This document shows positions 36,678-46,170 of a stretch of 64,000 nt of DNA, piece by piece. Under the pieces are notes generated by a model, which worked only from the letters and a program-made list of their open reading frames with translations, was not told the origin of the DNA and searched no databases. Source of the stretch: Shewanella xiamenensis (GTDB lineage Bacteria; Pseudomonadota; Gammaproteobacteria; Enterobacterales; Shewanellaceae). Position 1 is the first letter of the stretch, and each line of letters opens with the position of its first letter. The stretch spans positions 74,493-138,492 of the forward strand of contig NZ_BMOP01000012.1 of the NCBI RefSeq assembly GCF_014647135.1, written 5' to 3'. Position numbers and translations under genes: made by a program.

Positions 36678-37609
36678 GGGTTGGTGCTAGACGGCATCGA
36701 AATCGCTTGAGAATCGATTGGAAAAAATATCTTTATCGCAGTCCCCTTACCCAACTCAGATATGACGTCGATCGTGCAATCGTGCTGGCGCAAAATTTGT
36801 AACACAATCGACATACCGACTCCCGTCCCAGTCCCAACAGGCTTAGTGGTGTAGAAAGCATCAAACATTCTACCCAAGGTATACTCATCCATTCCGCAAC
36901 CATTATCGACAACCGTTAAGCAAATGTTTGTATTGGATTGAGTCAGCTTAAGCCGTATTTCTGAAGACCTATCGCTCACCACATCGCAAGCCTGATAAGC
37001 ATTTACGATAATGTTCATTAACACCTGATTGAGCTCACCTACATTAAACAAAATCATAGGCACATGCGAAATCTCTTTTTTTATCAATACATTGTTAAAC
37101 ATTGGCCGCAGTAATTTAAGAGTGAAATCCAGAGCGTCGGCTAATTGAATGACAGATTTTCCCGTCGAGTCTGTTCGTGCAAAAAAGAGCAAATGATTAA
37201 CGATATCTTTTATACGCATTAAGCCTTGGCAAGTATCACTTGCCAGTTCAGGCAAATCCTCTTTGATAAATTGCAGCTTAGCCTGGTCAATCTGCTGTGT
37301 ATCGCCACCCTCTATACTCGCCAATAAATCCTGGGCGTAGTTAGTTAAGCTATTGATGTTGGAGAGAATATACGCAAGTGGATTGTTAATTTCATGGGCA
37401 ACACCAGCAGCAACAGTCCCAAGGGAAGCCAATTTTTCCTGCTGGATCATTGATTGCTGTTGCTGCTTAATCAGATCGATTTGTTGTTGCAACAACACAT
37501 TTTTTTCATAGAGTTGGCGGGTACTGTCTTCGAGTAGTTGCTCAACCTCTTGCCGAGCCTTTTTTTCCCGCTGATAGGCTACATAATAAGGATTTTCGCT
37601 GTCAGTCAT
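36674..37609 (-). CDS. hnoK: H-NOX-associated histidine kinase HnoK
   Basis: 311 residues, cytoplasmic, no sensor domain. An N-terminal coiled coil (about 12-62, Gln-rich) leads to the phospho-acceptor motif GVAHEINNPLAYILSN (His72), then the N box NQVLMNIIVNAYQAC, G1 VVDNGCGMDE and G2 GTGVGMSIV of the HATPase domain. In Shewanella and Vibrio the partner H-NOX controls this kinase: NO-bound H-NOX inhibits its autophosphorylation. It overlaps the H-NOX gene by 8 bases (ATGACTGA), so the two are coupled. The response regulators (HnoB, HnoC, HnoD in S. oneidensis) are not in this window. Confidence 0.93.
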   Translation of the reverse strand: MTDSENPYYVAYQREKKARQEVEQLLEDSTRQLYEKNVLLQQQIDLIKQQQQSMIQQEKLASLGTVAAGVAHEINNPLAYILSNINSLTNYAQDLLASIEGGDTQQIDQAKLQFIKEDLPELASDTCQGLMRIKDIVNHLLFFARTDSTGKSVIQLADALDFTLKLLRPMFNNVLIKKEISHVPMILFNVGELNQVLMNIIVNAYQACDVVSDRSSEIRLKLTQSNTNICLTVVDNGCGMDEYTLGRMFDAFYTTKPVGTGTGVGMSIVLQILRQHDCTIDVISELGKGTAIKIFFPIDSQAISMPSSTNP

Positions 37610-38147
37610 TTTGTAACTCGATGATTAACATACAATGATCGGCACCAGTGTGCATGCAAGTATCGTGGGTGATCTGGATCTTTTGTTTAAAATGCTCGGC
37701 AGCGCCAAACAACAAGCCTTCCGCGCAAAAACATAACCGACGGGGGGATGAATACCTTAACGCAATTTGATTGTTCGGTAATAACTGTCCATTAATGTGC
37801 GGCAATGAAGGCTCATGGTATAGCTTATTCACCTCTAAATGGATCACATCATGGATCCCCATGACTAGGGAGGTAAAATCGTCAAACTTGTCAACAACAC
37901 CGACATGACGGGAGGCTAGCCCATTAAAAAGAAACTGCCCAAATGCTTTTACCACGTCCTGTATCGGCATATTAAGCCGCTGAGCCACGTCCTGAACAAT
38001 GCTAAATAACTCGGACTCAGCATAACTTTTGGCAGACACATACACGCGATCCTTAGGAGCATGTTTTTCCAACAAATCGTTCCACACTGACATACCGCAC
38101 TGAGCCACGACCATATCTTCAAGCACATTAAAAATAATTCCTTTCAT
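37602..38147 (-). CDS. hnoX: H-NOX heme nitric-oxide sensor
   Basis: 181 residues, from ATG 38147 with GAGG five bases upstream (a GTG six bases earlier is possible). It opens MKGIIFNVLEDMVVAQCG, has the proximal heme ligand His103 (GIHDVIHLEV) and the YxSxR heme-propionate motif at 132-136 (YSSPR). Cys139, His161, Cys164 and Cys172 match the structural zinc/thiol redox site described for bacterial H-NOX proteins, so it may sense oxidation as well as NO. Cytoplasmic. It forms an operon with hnoK and links NO to c-di-GMP signalling through that kinase. Confidence 0.96.
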   Translation of the reverse strand: MKGIIFNVLEDMVVAQCGMSVWNDLLEKHAPKDRVYVSAKSYAESELFSIVQDVAQRLNMPIQDVVKAFGQFLFNGLASRHVGVVDKFDDFTSLVMGIHDVIHLEVNKLYHEPSLPHINGQLLPNNQIALRYSSPRRLCFCAEGLLFGAAEHFKQKIQITHDTCMHTGADHCMLIIELQND

Positions 38148-38675
38148 ACACACCTCATGGGGTGACCAAGTCGAGCTAACAGGCGAGTGTCACATTTGTC
38201 CTATACATTACCTATAAAGTAATAGCAGCAATCTTAATGTTCACCAGTATTTTTATGCGAAGTTGCTAGGGCGTGTTGAATGTTTCTAAACCCAAGTCAT
38301 CAAGTAATGACGTCATAACCAAGCCGTAAATAACATCGTCGATAATAACCCTTAGCAGCAGGTCTATTCGTGAAGCGTTACCACTCAGTGGTTACATGTT
38401 GATTTAGATACACAGATGCGAACTTGCGTCTCTTTTCTTGAATAAAATCAACAGGAGTATAAGTCGACGTCCATCAATGCAGCATCCTGTTATGCAAGGG
38501 TTATTGATGTGCTAAATGCGCTTATCGCGCCCTTTATGCCAGTAAAAATTGCATCGCAATTTGACAATCTGATGGATAGCCACTTTTGTTTAGTCTAATA
38601 TGCCACCAACTGTGAAATAGGCCATGCAACAAACGCATATTACAAACATTGCCATACCAATAAGTAGTCACTTTT
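38148..38675. other. Divergent intergenic region, no gene seen
   Basis: About 530 bases between hnoX (leftward) and the exonuclease gene (rightward). It contains an isolated CTAGGGCGTGTTGA end sequence (38266-38279) that matches the terminal repeat of the MITE-like element at 62534-62662. No credible coding frame or RNA gene was found. Confidence 0.5.
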
Positions 38676-39314
38676 ATGCCTAAAACACCCGCCCACTCGC
38701 CCGCTAATACCCTTGTGGTCCTCGATTTTGAAACCTCGGGTCTTTCGCCCAGTCAAGGCGCTCGAGCTATTGAGGTTGGCGCGGTATTGATTGAACAAGG
38801 CCAAATCACTGCGCGTTTTTCAGAATTAATGAATCCAGGTTTTCGGATAAACACCTTTATTGAAGATTACACCGGGATCAGCAATCAAATGCTGTCACGT
38901 GCAGCGCCCTGCGCCGAGGTAATGTCACGATTTGCCAAGTTTATCGGCAAGCACCATTTGGTTGCCCATAATGCCGCATTCGATCAGCGGTTTCTTGATG
39001 CTGAATTTGCTCAAATTGGTCACCAATATTCCGGCCAGTTTGGCTGTTCTCTCCTGTTGGCAAGGCGCTTGTACCCAGAGGCCATTAATCATCAACTGGC
39101 AACATTAGTACGCTATAAACAACTGCCGACCGAGGGGACTTTTCACCGCGCGCTTGCTGATGCGGAAATGACGGGACACTTATGGCTACGAATGTTAGCG
39201 GATCTGAAACAGGACTTTGCAATAGCCGAACCACCCTTCAGTCTAATGCAAAAAGTGATGAGCAAGAGTAAAGCTGAGGTGCCTAAGTTTCTGCGTCAAT
39301 ATGCCAGAGGTTAA
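38676..39314 (+). CDS. DEDDh 3'-5' exonuclease (DnaQ/epsilon-like)
   Basis: 212 residues with all exonuclease motifs: ExoI VVLDFETSGLSPS (Asp and Glu, about residues 16-20), ExoII HHLVAHNAAFDQRFLD (about 93-108) and ExoIIIe FHRALADAEMTGHLW (His and Asp, about 158-172). It belongs to the epsilon-like single-domain exonucleases but lacks the polymerase-binding tail of DnaQ, so it is a free nuclease for DNA or RNA ends. Monocistronic; no strong ribosome site is seen before the ATG. Confidence 0.9.
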   Translation: MPKTPAHSPANTLVVLDFETSGLSPSQGARAIEVGAVLIEQGQITARFSELMNPGFRINTFIEDYTGISNQMLSRAAPCAEVMSRFAKFIGKHHLVAHNAAFDQRFLDAEFAQIGHQYSGQFGCSLLLARRLYPEAINHQLATLVRYKQLPTEGTFHRALADAEMTGHLWLRMLADLKQDFAIAEPPFSLMQKVMSKSKAEVPKFLRQYARG

Positions 39315-39362
39315 TCCACTCAGCGTTGACCAGTTTTACACCATACACCAGCCAAACTTGTC

Positions 39363-39396
39363 ATAAAAAAGCCAAGTGCTAGCAAACACTTGGCTT
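39363..39396 (-). terminator. Terminator of the LacI-family gene (probably bidirectional)
   Basis: AAGCCAAGTG (39369-39378) pairs exactly with CACTTGGCTT (39387-39396). Reading leftward it ends in a run of six to seven T's. It lies 28 bases past the lacI-type stop and also downstream of the exonuclease gene. Confidence 0.8.
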
Positions 39397-39423
39397 AATC
39401 GCGTAAATCAAGACAGAGACAGC

Positions 39424-40479
39424 TTAGCCTAGCAATGCGTGGTCAATCCCGCAGGAACTGCGAACGACTAAGGTGGTTGGGATCAATTGAGGGCCTACCG
39501 CCTGACCGCGAATAAGCTTGAGCAAACTCTCGACTAAAATCTCACCCGCTAACTGAGTATTTTGTTTGATGGTCGTCAGTGGTGGATTAGCAAAACTTGC
39601 CACAGGAATATCATCATAGCCCACCACAGCCACTTGCTCTGGCACTAATATCCCCTTCTCTTTTAAGGCACGAATGGCACCAATAGCAATCAAATCACTA
39701 GCGGCAAAAATCGCATCAAACGTAAGCCTTTTTTCTATTAATGCCATCGCCGCATCATAACCAGCACTTTCGGTGCTAATGGCTGAAATTTGCCGCTCAG
39801 CCACCACTGGTAATCCTGCGGTTTGTAAGGCTTTGACATGACCTAAATATCTGTCCCTAAATTCTGGGCTATGACTAGAGGCGTCACCTAAGAAGGCAAA
39901 AGCGCTACGGCCAAGGGAAATCAAATGTTCAGTGGCTATCAGGCCACCTTGGTGATTATCACAACCAATGGATAATACGGATTTATTGTTATGCTCGGCG
40001 CCCCAAATCACAAAATGAGTATGCTGAGCGAGTAACTTTTCAAGCTTCTGCTCGTAATCCATATAATCGCCGTAGCCCAGCAAAATAATGCCATCAGCTT
40101 TATTACTGTCTTCGTAGTCGGCATGCCAATCGCTAGAAAGCTGTTGAAATGAAACGAGTAAATCATACCCCTGTTGCGCAGTTGCCCGTGTTATTGAGCC
40201 TAACATCGACAGAAAAAATGGGTTGATAAGGGAATCATCATTAGTCGGGTCTTCACACAATAACAGCGCCAGAGTATGGCTATTTTGGGTACGCAAATTA
40301 CTGGCGTTTTTATCAACCTTGTAGTTAAGTTCCTTTGCAATTGCTTGGATCCGCTGACGGGTCTCTAAGTTGACAAGCGGGCTATTTCTGAGGGCTCGGG
40401 AAACCGTAGACTGGGATACACCAGCACGATAAGCAATATCAATTGAGGTCGCTTTCGATGCCATAACGGAGGTCACCAT
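39424..40479 (-). CDS. LacI family transcriptional regulator
   Basis: 351 residues from ATG 40479; a second ATG at 40464 is equally possible, and neither has a clear ribosome site. The N-terminal helix-turn-helix SIDIAYRAGVSQSTVSRALRNSPLVNLETRQRIQAIAKELNYKVD is followed by a periplasmic-binding-protein-like effector domain (FAASDLIAIGAIRALKEKGILVPEQVAVVGYDDIPVASF, PPLTTIKQN). It probably binds a sugar and represses catabolic genes, but none are adjacent. Target and effector are unknown. Confidence 0.92.
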   Translation of the reverse strand: MVTSVMASKATSIDIAYRAGVSQSTVSRALRNSPLVNLETRQRIQAIAKELNYKVDKNASNLRTQNSHTLALLLCEDPTNDDSLINPFFLSMLGSITRATAQQGYDLLVSFQQLSSDWHADYEDSNKADGIILLGYGDYMDYEQKLEKLLAQHTHFVIWGAEHNNKSVLSIGCDNHQGGLIATEHLISLGRSAFAFLGDASSHSPEFRDRYLGHVKALQTAGLPVVAERQISAISTESAGYDAAMALIEKRLTFDAIFAASDLIAIGAIRALKEKGILVPEQVAVVGYDDIPVASFANPPLTTIKQNTQLAGEILVESLLKLIRGQAVGPQLIPTTLVVRSSCGIDHALLG

Positions 40480-40774
40480 AATTATTATTTTGGGGGATAC
40501 TAAAACAGTTCTAATGACTTGTATAGCCGAAGGGTTTACAACTGTCTAACAAGTTAACCGAGTTAATCTGCTTTAACCTATTGAAAGCTAAACTAACTTA
40601 ACCGCACACCTTAACGCTGGGTGTTTAACCACGATAATGCGACTTATGATTGTGTGACTAAAAACACAGACTAGAGAAAATAAATGCTTCAAAAAAACCG
40701 CTAACGCTATTCACAGCTTTGCATTCACTAATAATTAGCTGAGTCGCATTTATTTTCTCTTAACCAGATAGAAG
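40480..40774. other. Intergenic region with a 15-base inverted repeat
   Basis: Just under 300 bases between the LacI gene's start and the DUF3334 gene's end. AGAGAAAATAAATGC (40673-40687) and its exact complement (40746-40760) enclose 58 bases. The remainder should contain the LacI promoter. Confidence 0.7.
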
Positions 40775-41500
40775 TTAAATCCCTAATTCATCGAGTAAAT
40801 CATCGGCGTCCACATTGGTATGATGTTGACTTATCGCGGGCTTGTCCGCCATTCGGCTCCAAGGAGTGCTTTCAACATTTGAAGCTTGCGTCCCACTCAC
40901 GCCGTGCTGTTCGAGTAAGCTATCAGGGTCAAACTCCTCATCATATTCAAACTCATCCAGTTTGATAAACTCGGTCTTATCCATCGCAAATTCAAGGTAG
41001 AAAATGTGATTATTTTCGGTTTTAAAGGACACTCGCCTTGCTACGGCATCATCCAAGTTTGCATCAATAGAGATAGTCAACTCTTTGTTTATCGTTAACA
41101 TTTTTGGCTGACTTTGGCTGATGGAAGTTTGTAGTTCCTTAGAGACTTTATTAATAAAGTCACCTAAGATTTGGTTCATTAACTCCCCCATCACATTACC
41201 CACTTCATCAGAAGTATGGGAAAAGGCTAATTCCTCTTCAGGCATGCCCATATTGAGCATATAGCGACGGTAGATTTCGATAGCCGCAGCAGCGGAAAAG
41301 TTAATAACAACAAGCCCTGAAAATCCCCCATCAAAAATCGAAAAACATCCTAAGTCGGGTTTTAAGCGGGTACGAGCAATACTTTGTACCATACCAGCAT
41401 GGCTCACATGGCTTGCGCTGGTACTCGATAATACATGGGCAACAGAGTGGCATAACTTCAACAATATATCGTCAGAAGTCACAATCGTATTTGTAGTCAT
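40775..41500 (-). CDS. DUF3334 protein, CheX-like
   Basis: 241 residues, soluble. I place it in DUF3334 with moderate certainty. The stretch DEVGNVMGELMNQILGDFINKVSKEL (about 98-123) looks like the E-x2-N helix of the CheC/CheX/FliY phosphatase family (E..N motif: GELMNQILG), and the beta-rich parts around it fit that fold. A tail of ~60 residues is acidic and ends DADDLLDELGI, similar in style to protein-interaction tails. It is divergent from a chemotaxis receptor gene, which supports a chemotaxis-related role. Phosphatase activity is inference. Confidence 0.75.
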   Translation of the reverse strand: MTTNTIVTSDDILLKLCHSVAHVLSSTSASHVSHAGMVQSIARTRLKPDLGCFSIFDGGFSGLVVINFSAAAAIEIYRRYMLNMGMPEEELAFSHTSDEVGNVMGELMNQILGDFINKVSKELQTSISQSQPKMLTINKELTISIDANLDDAVARRVSFKTENNHIFYLEFAMDKTEFIKLDEFEYDEEFDPDSLLEQHGVSGTQASNVESTPWSRMADKPAISQHHTNVDADDLLDELGI

Positions 41501-41842
41501 AATTGATTCTCAAACATAACAGTTGATTAATCTTGCGCGTAAAACGGTAAAAAATCAAAATTAAAACAACTAATTAGATATAGTTATCATGAGTGAATTT
41601 GTTAATAAATGGTAAGTTGTTGAATTTAATAAATACTTCATCACATGCGATTAGACTGATGAAATATCCTCAAAATAAGCCATAAAATCATCACTCAGGA
41701 GAAGGCCTGCAAAGATCCTGCTTAAGATCAAAGAAACCCCATATTGTTTACCAGTTTATATGAAATTTAACCCGCTAATATTCTATTAAAAAACATTCGC
41801 AGGTATATTGTTGAACATTATTTTTGCGCCCGAGGACTCCAG
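41501..41842. other. Divergent promoter region
   Basis: About 340 AT-rich bases between the DUF3334 gene and the chemotaxis receptor gene. It must carry both promoters; I see no clear operator or small gene. Confidence 0.45.
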
Positions 41843-43480
41843 ATGATCACTTTTTTGCGCCAATTCACCATTTTAAAACGTCTAATGATGATGTTAGTGA
41901 TGGCGGCCATTGGAACTGTTTGTTTTGCAAGTTTTTCGATTAAAGAACAATACAGTAATTTGATCGAACAAAAATGGTTACAAATCGATGGTCAACTTGG
42001 CAGTATCCTCAGTGTGATAGACGTTTATCGCCAAGATGCTGTTAACGGAAAAATGAGCGAGCAAGAGGCTCAAAAAGCTGCTGCGAACCTCATTAACCAA
42101 ACCCGTTATGCCGGGGTTGGTTACTTTATTCTGATTGATGACAACAACCAAATCCTAGCCCATGGTGAAAATGCCAGCCTAATCGGTACCTCTGCACAAA
42201 ATTTCACACTCCCCGATGGCACTAATCCGCTGACTACGATGCTGTCTCAAGCTCGGCAACATGACAAAGCCATGCTGGAATATCCGATTGCTAATCCTGT
42301 TTCAAAAATTGTTGAGGACAAATTGGCCGAAGCCCGCTACTACCCACAATGGGGCTGGACTGTGATCACAGGGGCTTATCTCAGTGACGTCAAAGAGAGT
42401 CTGTATAATGTGATGATCGACTATCTGATTATCATGTTTTTGATTTCTGTACCTATTTTTGCATTTTTCCTTGTTCTTAATCATTCGATTACCTCACCAT
42501 TGAATGATGCTATTGAAGCCCTTGAAGATATCGCTCAAGGCGAAGGCGACTTAAGCCAGCGTTTAAGCACTCAAGGCAAAGATGAAGTTGCTCATCTCGC
42601 CCAAGCCTTTAACCTTTTCGCCCAAAAAATTGGCGATATGGTGGGACATTTGCAACCCCTGGGAAAATCGCTCGACAACGATGCTAAACAGTTAATGCTT
42701 GCCGTTGAGGAGTCGAACCAAAGTGCGGAACATATCCACCGTGAAACCGGTAGCGTAGCAACGGCAGTTAATCAAATGCTGTCTACGACCCATGAGATGG
42801 CGAGCAATACCCAGCAGGCCGCCGATGCCGCCACCAGTGTGAAAAATCAGGCACAGCAAAGTAAAGCTGTGATTGACAATACGGTGCGCGATACCGAGAA
42901 GTTGGTCCAAGAGCTGAAAGCATCAGAAGCAATCACTCAAAAATTGGGACAAGCCTCTGGTCAAATTGGCAGTATTTTGGATGTGATTCGGGGCATTGCT
43001 GAACAAACCAATTTGTTGGCACTTAATGCCGCCATTGAAGCTGCTCGTGCGGGTAGTCATGGCCGAGGATTTGCCGTTGTCGCAGATGAAGTAAGAGCCT
43101 TAGCCAATCGCACCCAAGACTCGACCAATGAGATCCAAAAAATTATCTCAGAAATTCAAACCGGTGTGGGCTCAGTGATGCAAAGCAATAGCCAAACCCA
43201 ACATCAATCAGAAGAATTGCAAGCTAAGGCTCAAGAGGCTGGGCAAGCCATGGCCGCAATTCTGGGGCTAATTGCCCACATCAGCGATATGAACACTCAG
43301 TTAGCGAGTGCGACAGAAGAGCAATCCCTCGTGACAGAGGAAATTAACCGTAATATCTGTAATATTTCAGAGCTAACCGAAGTGTCTGTAAAAGCCAATG
43401 ACAGTAATAGCCGAGCAGCACAATCATTACAGGATATTAGCCAGGATATGTCCCATACCTTAGGACAATTTAAAATCTAA
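41843..43480 (+). CDS. Methyl-accepting chemotaxis protein with single Cache domain
   Basis: 545 residues. TM1 (about 13-30), a periplasmic Cache domain (about 31-190, with [17 protein letters not shown] and [15 protein letters not shown]), TM2 (about 192-212), a HAMP domain (about 213-268) and the signalling hairpin with the highly conserved tip [23 protein letters not shown] (about 380-402). The Cache type is the small sCache_2-like kind, which often senses short carboxylates. No C-terminal CheR-binding pentapeptide is present (ends LGQFKI). A terminator follows. Confidence 0.95.
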   Translation: MITFLRQFTILKRLMMMLVMAAIGTVCFASFSIKEQYSNLIEQKWLQIDGQLGSILSVIDVYRQDAVNGKMSEQEAQKAAANLINQTRYAGVGYFILIDDNNQILAHGENASLIGTSAQNFTLPDGTNPLTTMLSQARQHDKAMLEYPIANPVSKIVEDKLAEARYYPQWGWTVITGAYLSDVKESLYNVMIDYLIIMFLISVPIFAFFLVLNHSITSPLNDAIEALEDIAQGEGDLSQRLSTQGKDEVAHLAQAFNLFAQKIGDMVGHLQPLGKSLDNDAKQLMLAVEESNQSAEHIHRETGSVATAVNQMLSTTHEMASNTQQAADAATSVKNQAQQSKAVIDNTVRDTEKLVQELKASEAITQKLGQASGQIGSILDVIRGIAEQTNLLALNAAIEAARAGSHGRGFAVVADEVRALANRTQDSTNEIQKIISEIQTGVGSVMQSNSQTQHQSEELQAKAQEAGQAMAAILGLIAHISDMNTQLASATEEQSLVTEEINRNICNISELTEVSVKANDSNSRAAQSLQDISQDMSHTLGQFKI

Positions 43481-43507
43481 CCTAGCGGATGTTTTCAATA
43501 GCAAACA

Positions 43508-43545
43508 AGAGGACGTATTAAAACGTCCTCTCTTCCTTTAAAATT
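43508..43545 (+). terminator. Terminator of the chemotaxis receptor gene
   Basis: AGAGGACGT (43508-43516) pairs with ACGTCCTCT (43523-43531) around a 6-base loop, followed by CTTCCTTT. It is 28 bases past the stop codon. Confidence 0.78.
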
Positions 43546-43689
43546 AGCTAATGAAACGACACAATCAACCCGAACATACGAAATGCAGGCGGATTGAGGA
43601 TGAAGTTGAGAACCATGTCCTTTAAACAGGAATCCATGTTATAAGGTAAACTCCTAACTTGCATTCACCTCGCCAAAGGAGAACCGCCT

Positions 43690-44085
43690 ATGCGTATGAC
43701 CTTAGCCGTACATACCCGGCAATATACCATTCACAGTTTTAGCCCTAAGGCGCAAATTCCTACCGAAGTTTTTGCTGAAGAAGTGTATTTTATCTGCAAA
43801 ACAGAAGAAGGTTTGACCTTGGTTGTGCCTAGTGAGCTTTCGCTTGATAGCTTAGAGCAAGAAACTAACTGGAGCTGTCTAGAAGTGTTAGGCCCTCTAG
43901 GATTTTCATTAACGGGTATTTTATCGAAAATTGCCAGCACCTTAGCCGATGTGCAAATCAGTATTTTCGCCCTTTCAACCTTTGATACTGACTATATTCT
44001 CGTGAAGAAAAATTGCCTCCAAGGCGCCATTGCTGCCTTAAAAAAGGCCGGTTATAAGATTATAGAGTCGAACGAAGCGCCATAA
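43690..44085 (+). CDS. ACT-domain (CASTOR/ACT_7-like) small protein
   Basis: 131 residues. Two ACT-like halves: the second has GPLGFSLTGILSKIASTLADVQISIFALSTFDTDYILVKKNCLQGAIAALKKAGYKI, the form seen in small free-standing ACT_7/CASTOR proteins related to the regulatory part of aspartate kinases. It probably binds an amino acid. It stands 23 bases before ptsH in the same direction, so it may share the pts transcript and connect amino-acid state with the phosphotransferase system; that link is inference. GGAG precedes the ATG. Confidence 0.85.
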   Translation: MRMTLAVHTRQYTIHSFSPKAQIPTEVFAEEVYFICKTEEGLTLVVPSELSLDSLEQETNWSCLEVLGPLGFSLTGILSKIASTLADVQISIFALSTFDTDYILVKKNCLQGAIAALKKAGYKIIESNEAP

Positions 44086-44108
44086 TATCCATAAAGAGTT
44101 AAACCACT

Positions 44109-44366
44109 ATGTACGAAAAATCTGTCACTATCACCGCAAAACATGGTATTCATACCCGCCCTGCGGCACTATTGGTGAAAGAAGCAAAGACCTTCGATTG
44201 CGACGTTTTGGTTGAATGTAACGGCAAGCAAGCCAGTGCTAAGAGCTTATTTAAGCTACAAACATTAGGTTTATACCATGGTGTCACTGTCAGGGTTTTC
44301 GCCGAGGGAGAGCAGGCGCAGGAAGCCGTCGAAAAAGTCTCGGCCTTGTTAATCACCTTAAGTTAG
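44109..44366 (+). CDS. ptsH: Phosphocarrier protein HPr
   Basis: 85 residues, normal for HPr. The active-site His15 is in KHGIHTRPAALLVKEA, and the regulatory-site region has Ser46 in ASAKSLFKLQTLGL. HPr carries phosphate from enzyme I to sugar-specific EIIA proteins in the cytoplasm. It lies in the order ptsH-ptsI-crr, as in enterobacteria. Confidence 0.98.
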   Translation: MYEKSVTITAKHGIHTRPAALLVKEAKTFDCDVLVECNGKQASAKSLFKLQTLGLYHGVTVRVFAEGEQAQEAVEKVSALLITLS

Positions 44367-44395
44367 CGAACCGCCCAACATCATTAGGAATGACT

Positions 44396-46099
44396 ATGTC
44401 GATAACGGGGATTATTGTGTCATCGGGTATAGCCTTCGGTAAGGCTTTACACCTTAATCATTGCGAAAACCACCTCGACTATCGCCCAATTCCGCTCTCT
44501 AGGATCCCGCAGCAACAAAGTAAGTTTCTTAAGGCGTTACAAACACTGAAACAACAGCTCAGTCTAAGCCAAACTAAGCTCGATCCTGACAGTGAAAACT
44601 ACCAACTGATTGAAGCCGATTTATTACTCCTTGATGATGAAGAACTGATAGAACAAGTCAAAGAAGCCATTCGCACCTTACAACTTTCCGCCAGTGTTGC
44701 CGTTGAGCGAATATTTGCCCATCAAGCCAATGAACTCGAGTCCCTAGACGATCCCTATTTAGCCAATCGTGCCCAAGACGTTCGATGCCTTGGCCAGCGC
44801 ATAGTCACCGCGATTAATGGCCGTTTGGACCAAGGTTTAACTCACCTGAGCGAACCGACGATACTGCTAGCACAGGATCTCACCCCAGCAGAATTTGCCT
44901 TGCTCCCTAAAGAGCACATCAGCGGTATTGTGCTTAAAACCGGTGGACTCACCAGTCATACCGCTATTTTGGCCCGTGCAGCAGGTATACCCGCTATTTT
45001 AAGTTGTCAGTTCGATGCAGAGCTCATCCCTAATGGCACCCCATTAGTGCTCGATGCAATAAGTGGAGCGCTTTATGTCAATCCGGAGCCTGAGCAACAA
45101 GCTCGTTTAACCGTGACCCTGCACCATGAACAAGCAAGACGTCAGGCACTTCAAGCTTATCGCGATGTTCCGGCTCAAACACAGGACGGACATCAGGTTC
45201 GCCTGCTGGCAAACGTCGGCAATTTGAATGAGATCACCCATGTCAAAGATGAAGGGGCCGATGGAATAGGCTTATTCCGCACTGAATTTATGTTAATGCA
45301 TACCAGCACCCTGCCGGATGAAAAAGCCCAGTACAATCTTTACTGCGAGGCTCTGCATGCTCTAGGTGGTAAAACGTTTACGATCAGAACCTTAGATATT
45401 GGCGCCGATAAAGAACTCCCGTGTTTATGCCAAGACATAGAAGATAATCCCGCCTTAGGACAACGTGGGGTGAGATACACCTTAGCGCACCCAGAATTAT
45501 TTAAGACCCAACTTCGTGCCATTTTACGGGCAGCAAATCACGGTCCGATTCGCTTAATGTTTCCTATGGTCAATCAAGTCGAAGAGTTAGATGAGATATT
45601 TACGCTTATCGCCGAATGCCAGGATGCCCTCGAAGACGAAGAAAAAGGCTATGGTGAAGTGAGTTATGGCATAGTGGTAGAAACGCCCGCGGCGGTGTTG
45701 AATTTAGCCTCTATGCTACCAAGGCTGGATTTTGTTAGCATAGGCACCAATGATTTAACACAATATGCCATGGCAGCAGACCGCACCAACCCACAACTGA
45801 CACGGGATTACCCTTCCCTTTCACCTGCGATTTTAAGCTTGATAAACATGACAATCATTCAAGCCAAAGCAGCCGAGGTCACAGTATCACTCTGTGGTGA
45901 ATTAGCCAGCTCGCCACACATCGCTCCGCTACTCGTGGGAATGGGGCTGGATGAACTCAGCGTTAACTTAAGCTCATTACTAGAAGTGAAAGCAGCCATT
46001 TGCCAAGGTGAACTGGCGAAATTTTCTGCGTTAGCGCACACTGCGATGCAGCAAAATAGAATTTCAGATCTGCAACAGTGTATAACAAACTGTAAATAG
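44396..46099 (+). CDS. ptsI: PTS enzyme I (phosphoenolpyruvate-protein phosphotransferase)
   Basis: 567 residues from the ATG at 44396, preferred to the ATG at 44390 because TAGGA is then at a usable distance. The swivelling-His domain has GGLTSHTAILARAAGIPAIL (active His near 188). The PEP-binding barrel has GIGLFRTEFMLM, RTLDIGADKELPCL, RLMFPMVNQVEELDEI and SIGTNDLTQYAMAADR, and a near-C-terminal catalytic Cys (VSLCGELASSP). It takes phosphate from PEP and passes it to HPr. It starts 30 bases after ptsH. Confidence 0.98.
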   Translation: MSITGIIVSSGIAFGKALHLNHCENHLDYRPIPLSRIPQQQSKFLKALQTLKQQLSLSQTKLDPDSENYQLIEADLLLLDDEELIEQVKEAIRTLQLSASVAVERIFAHQANELESLDDPYLANRAQDVRCLGQRIVTAINGRLDQGLTHLSEPTILLAQDLTPAEFALLPKEHISGIVLKTGGLTSHTAILARAAGIPAILSCQFDAELIPNGTPLVLDAISGALYVNPEPEQQARLTVTLHHEQARRQALQAYRDVPAQTQDGHQVRLLANVGNLNEITHVKDEGADGIGLFRTEFMLMHTSTLPDEKAQYNLYCEALHALGGKTFTIRTLDIGADKELPCLCQDIEDNPALGQRGVRYTLAHPELFKTQLRAILRAANHGPIRLMFPMVNQVEELDEIFTLIAECQDALEDEEKGYGEVSYGIVVETPAAVLNLASMLPRLDFVSIGTNDLTQYAMAADRTNPQLTRDYPSLSPAILSLINMTIIQAKAAEVTVSLCGELASSPHIAPLLVGMGLDELSVNLSSLLEVKAAICQGELAKFSALAHTAMQQNRISDLQQCITNCK

Positions 46100-46170
46100 T
46101 ACATTTAATTGGTTATGCTGCTTTACAGACCAACACAGAACAACAAAAACAAGCAAAGGGGCACCACATT

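Noticed and set aside
40673..40760. 15-base inverted repeat as a rho-independent terminator
   Set aside because: 58-base loop and no T-run.
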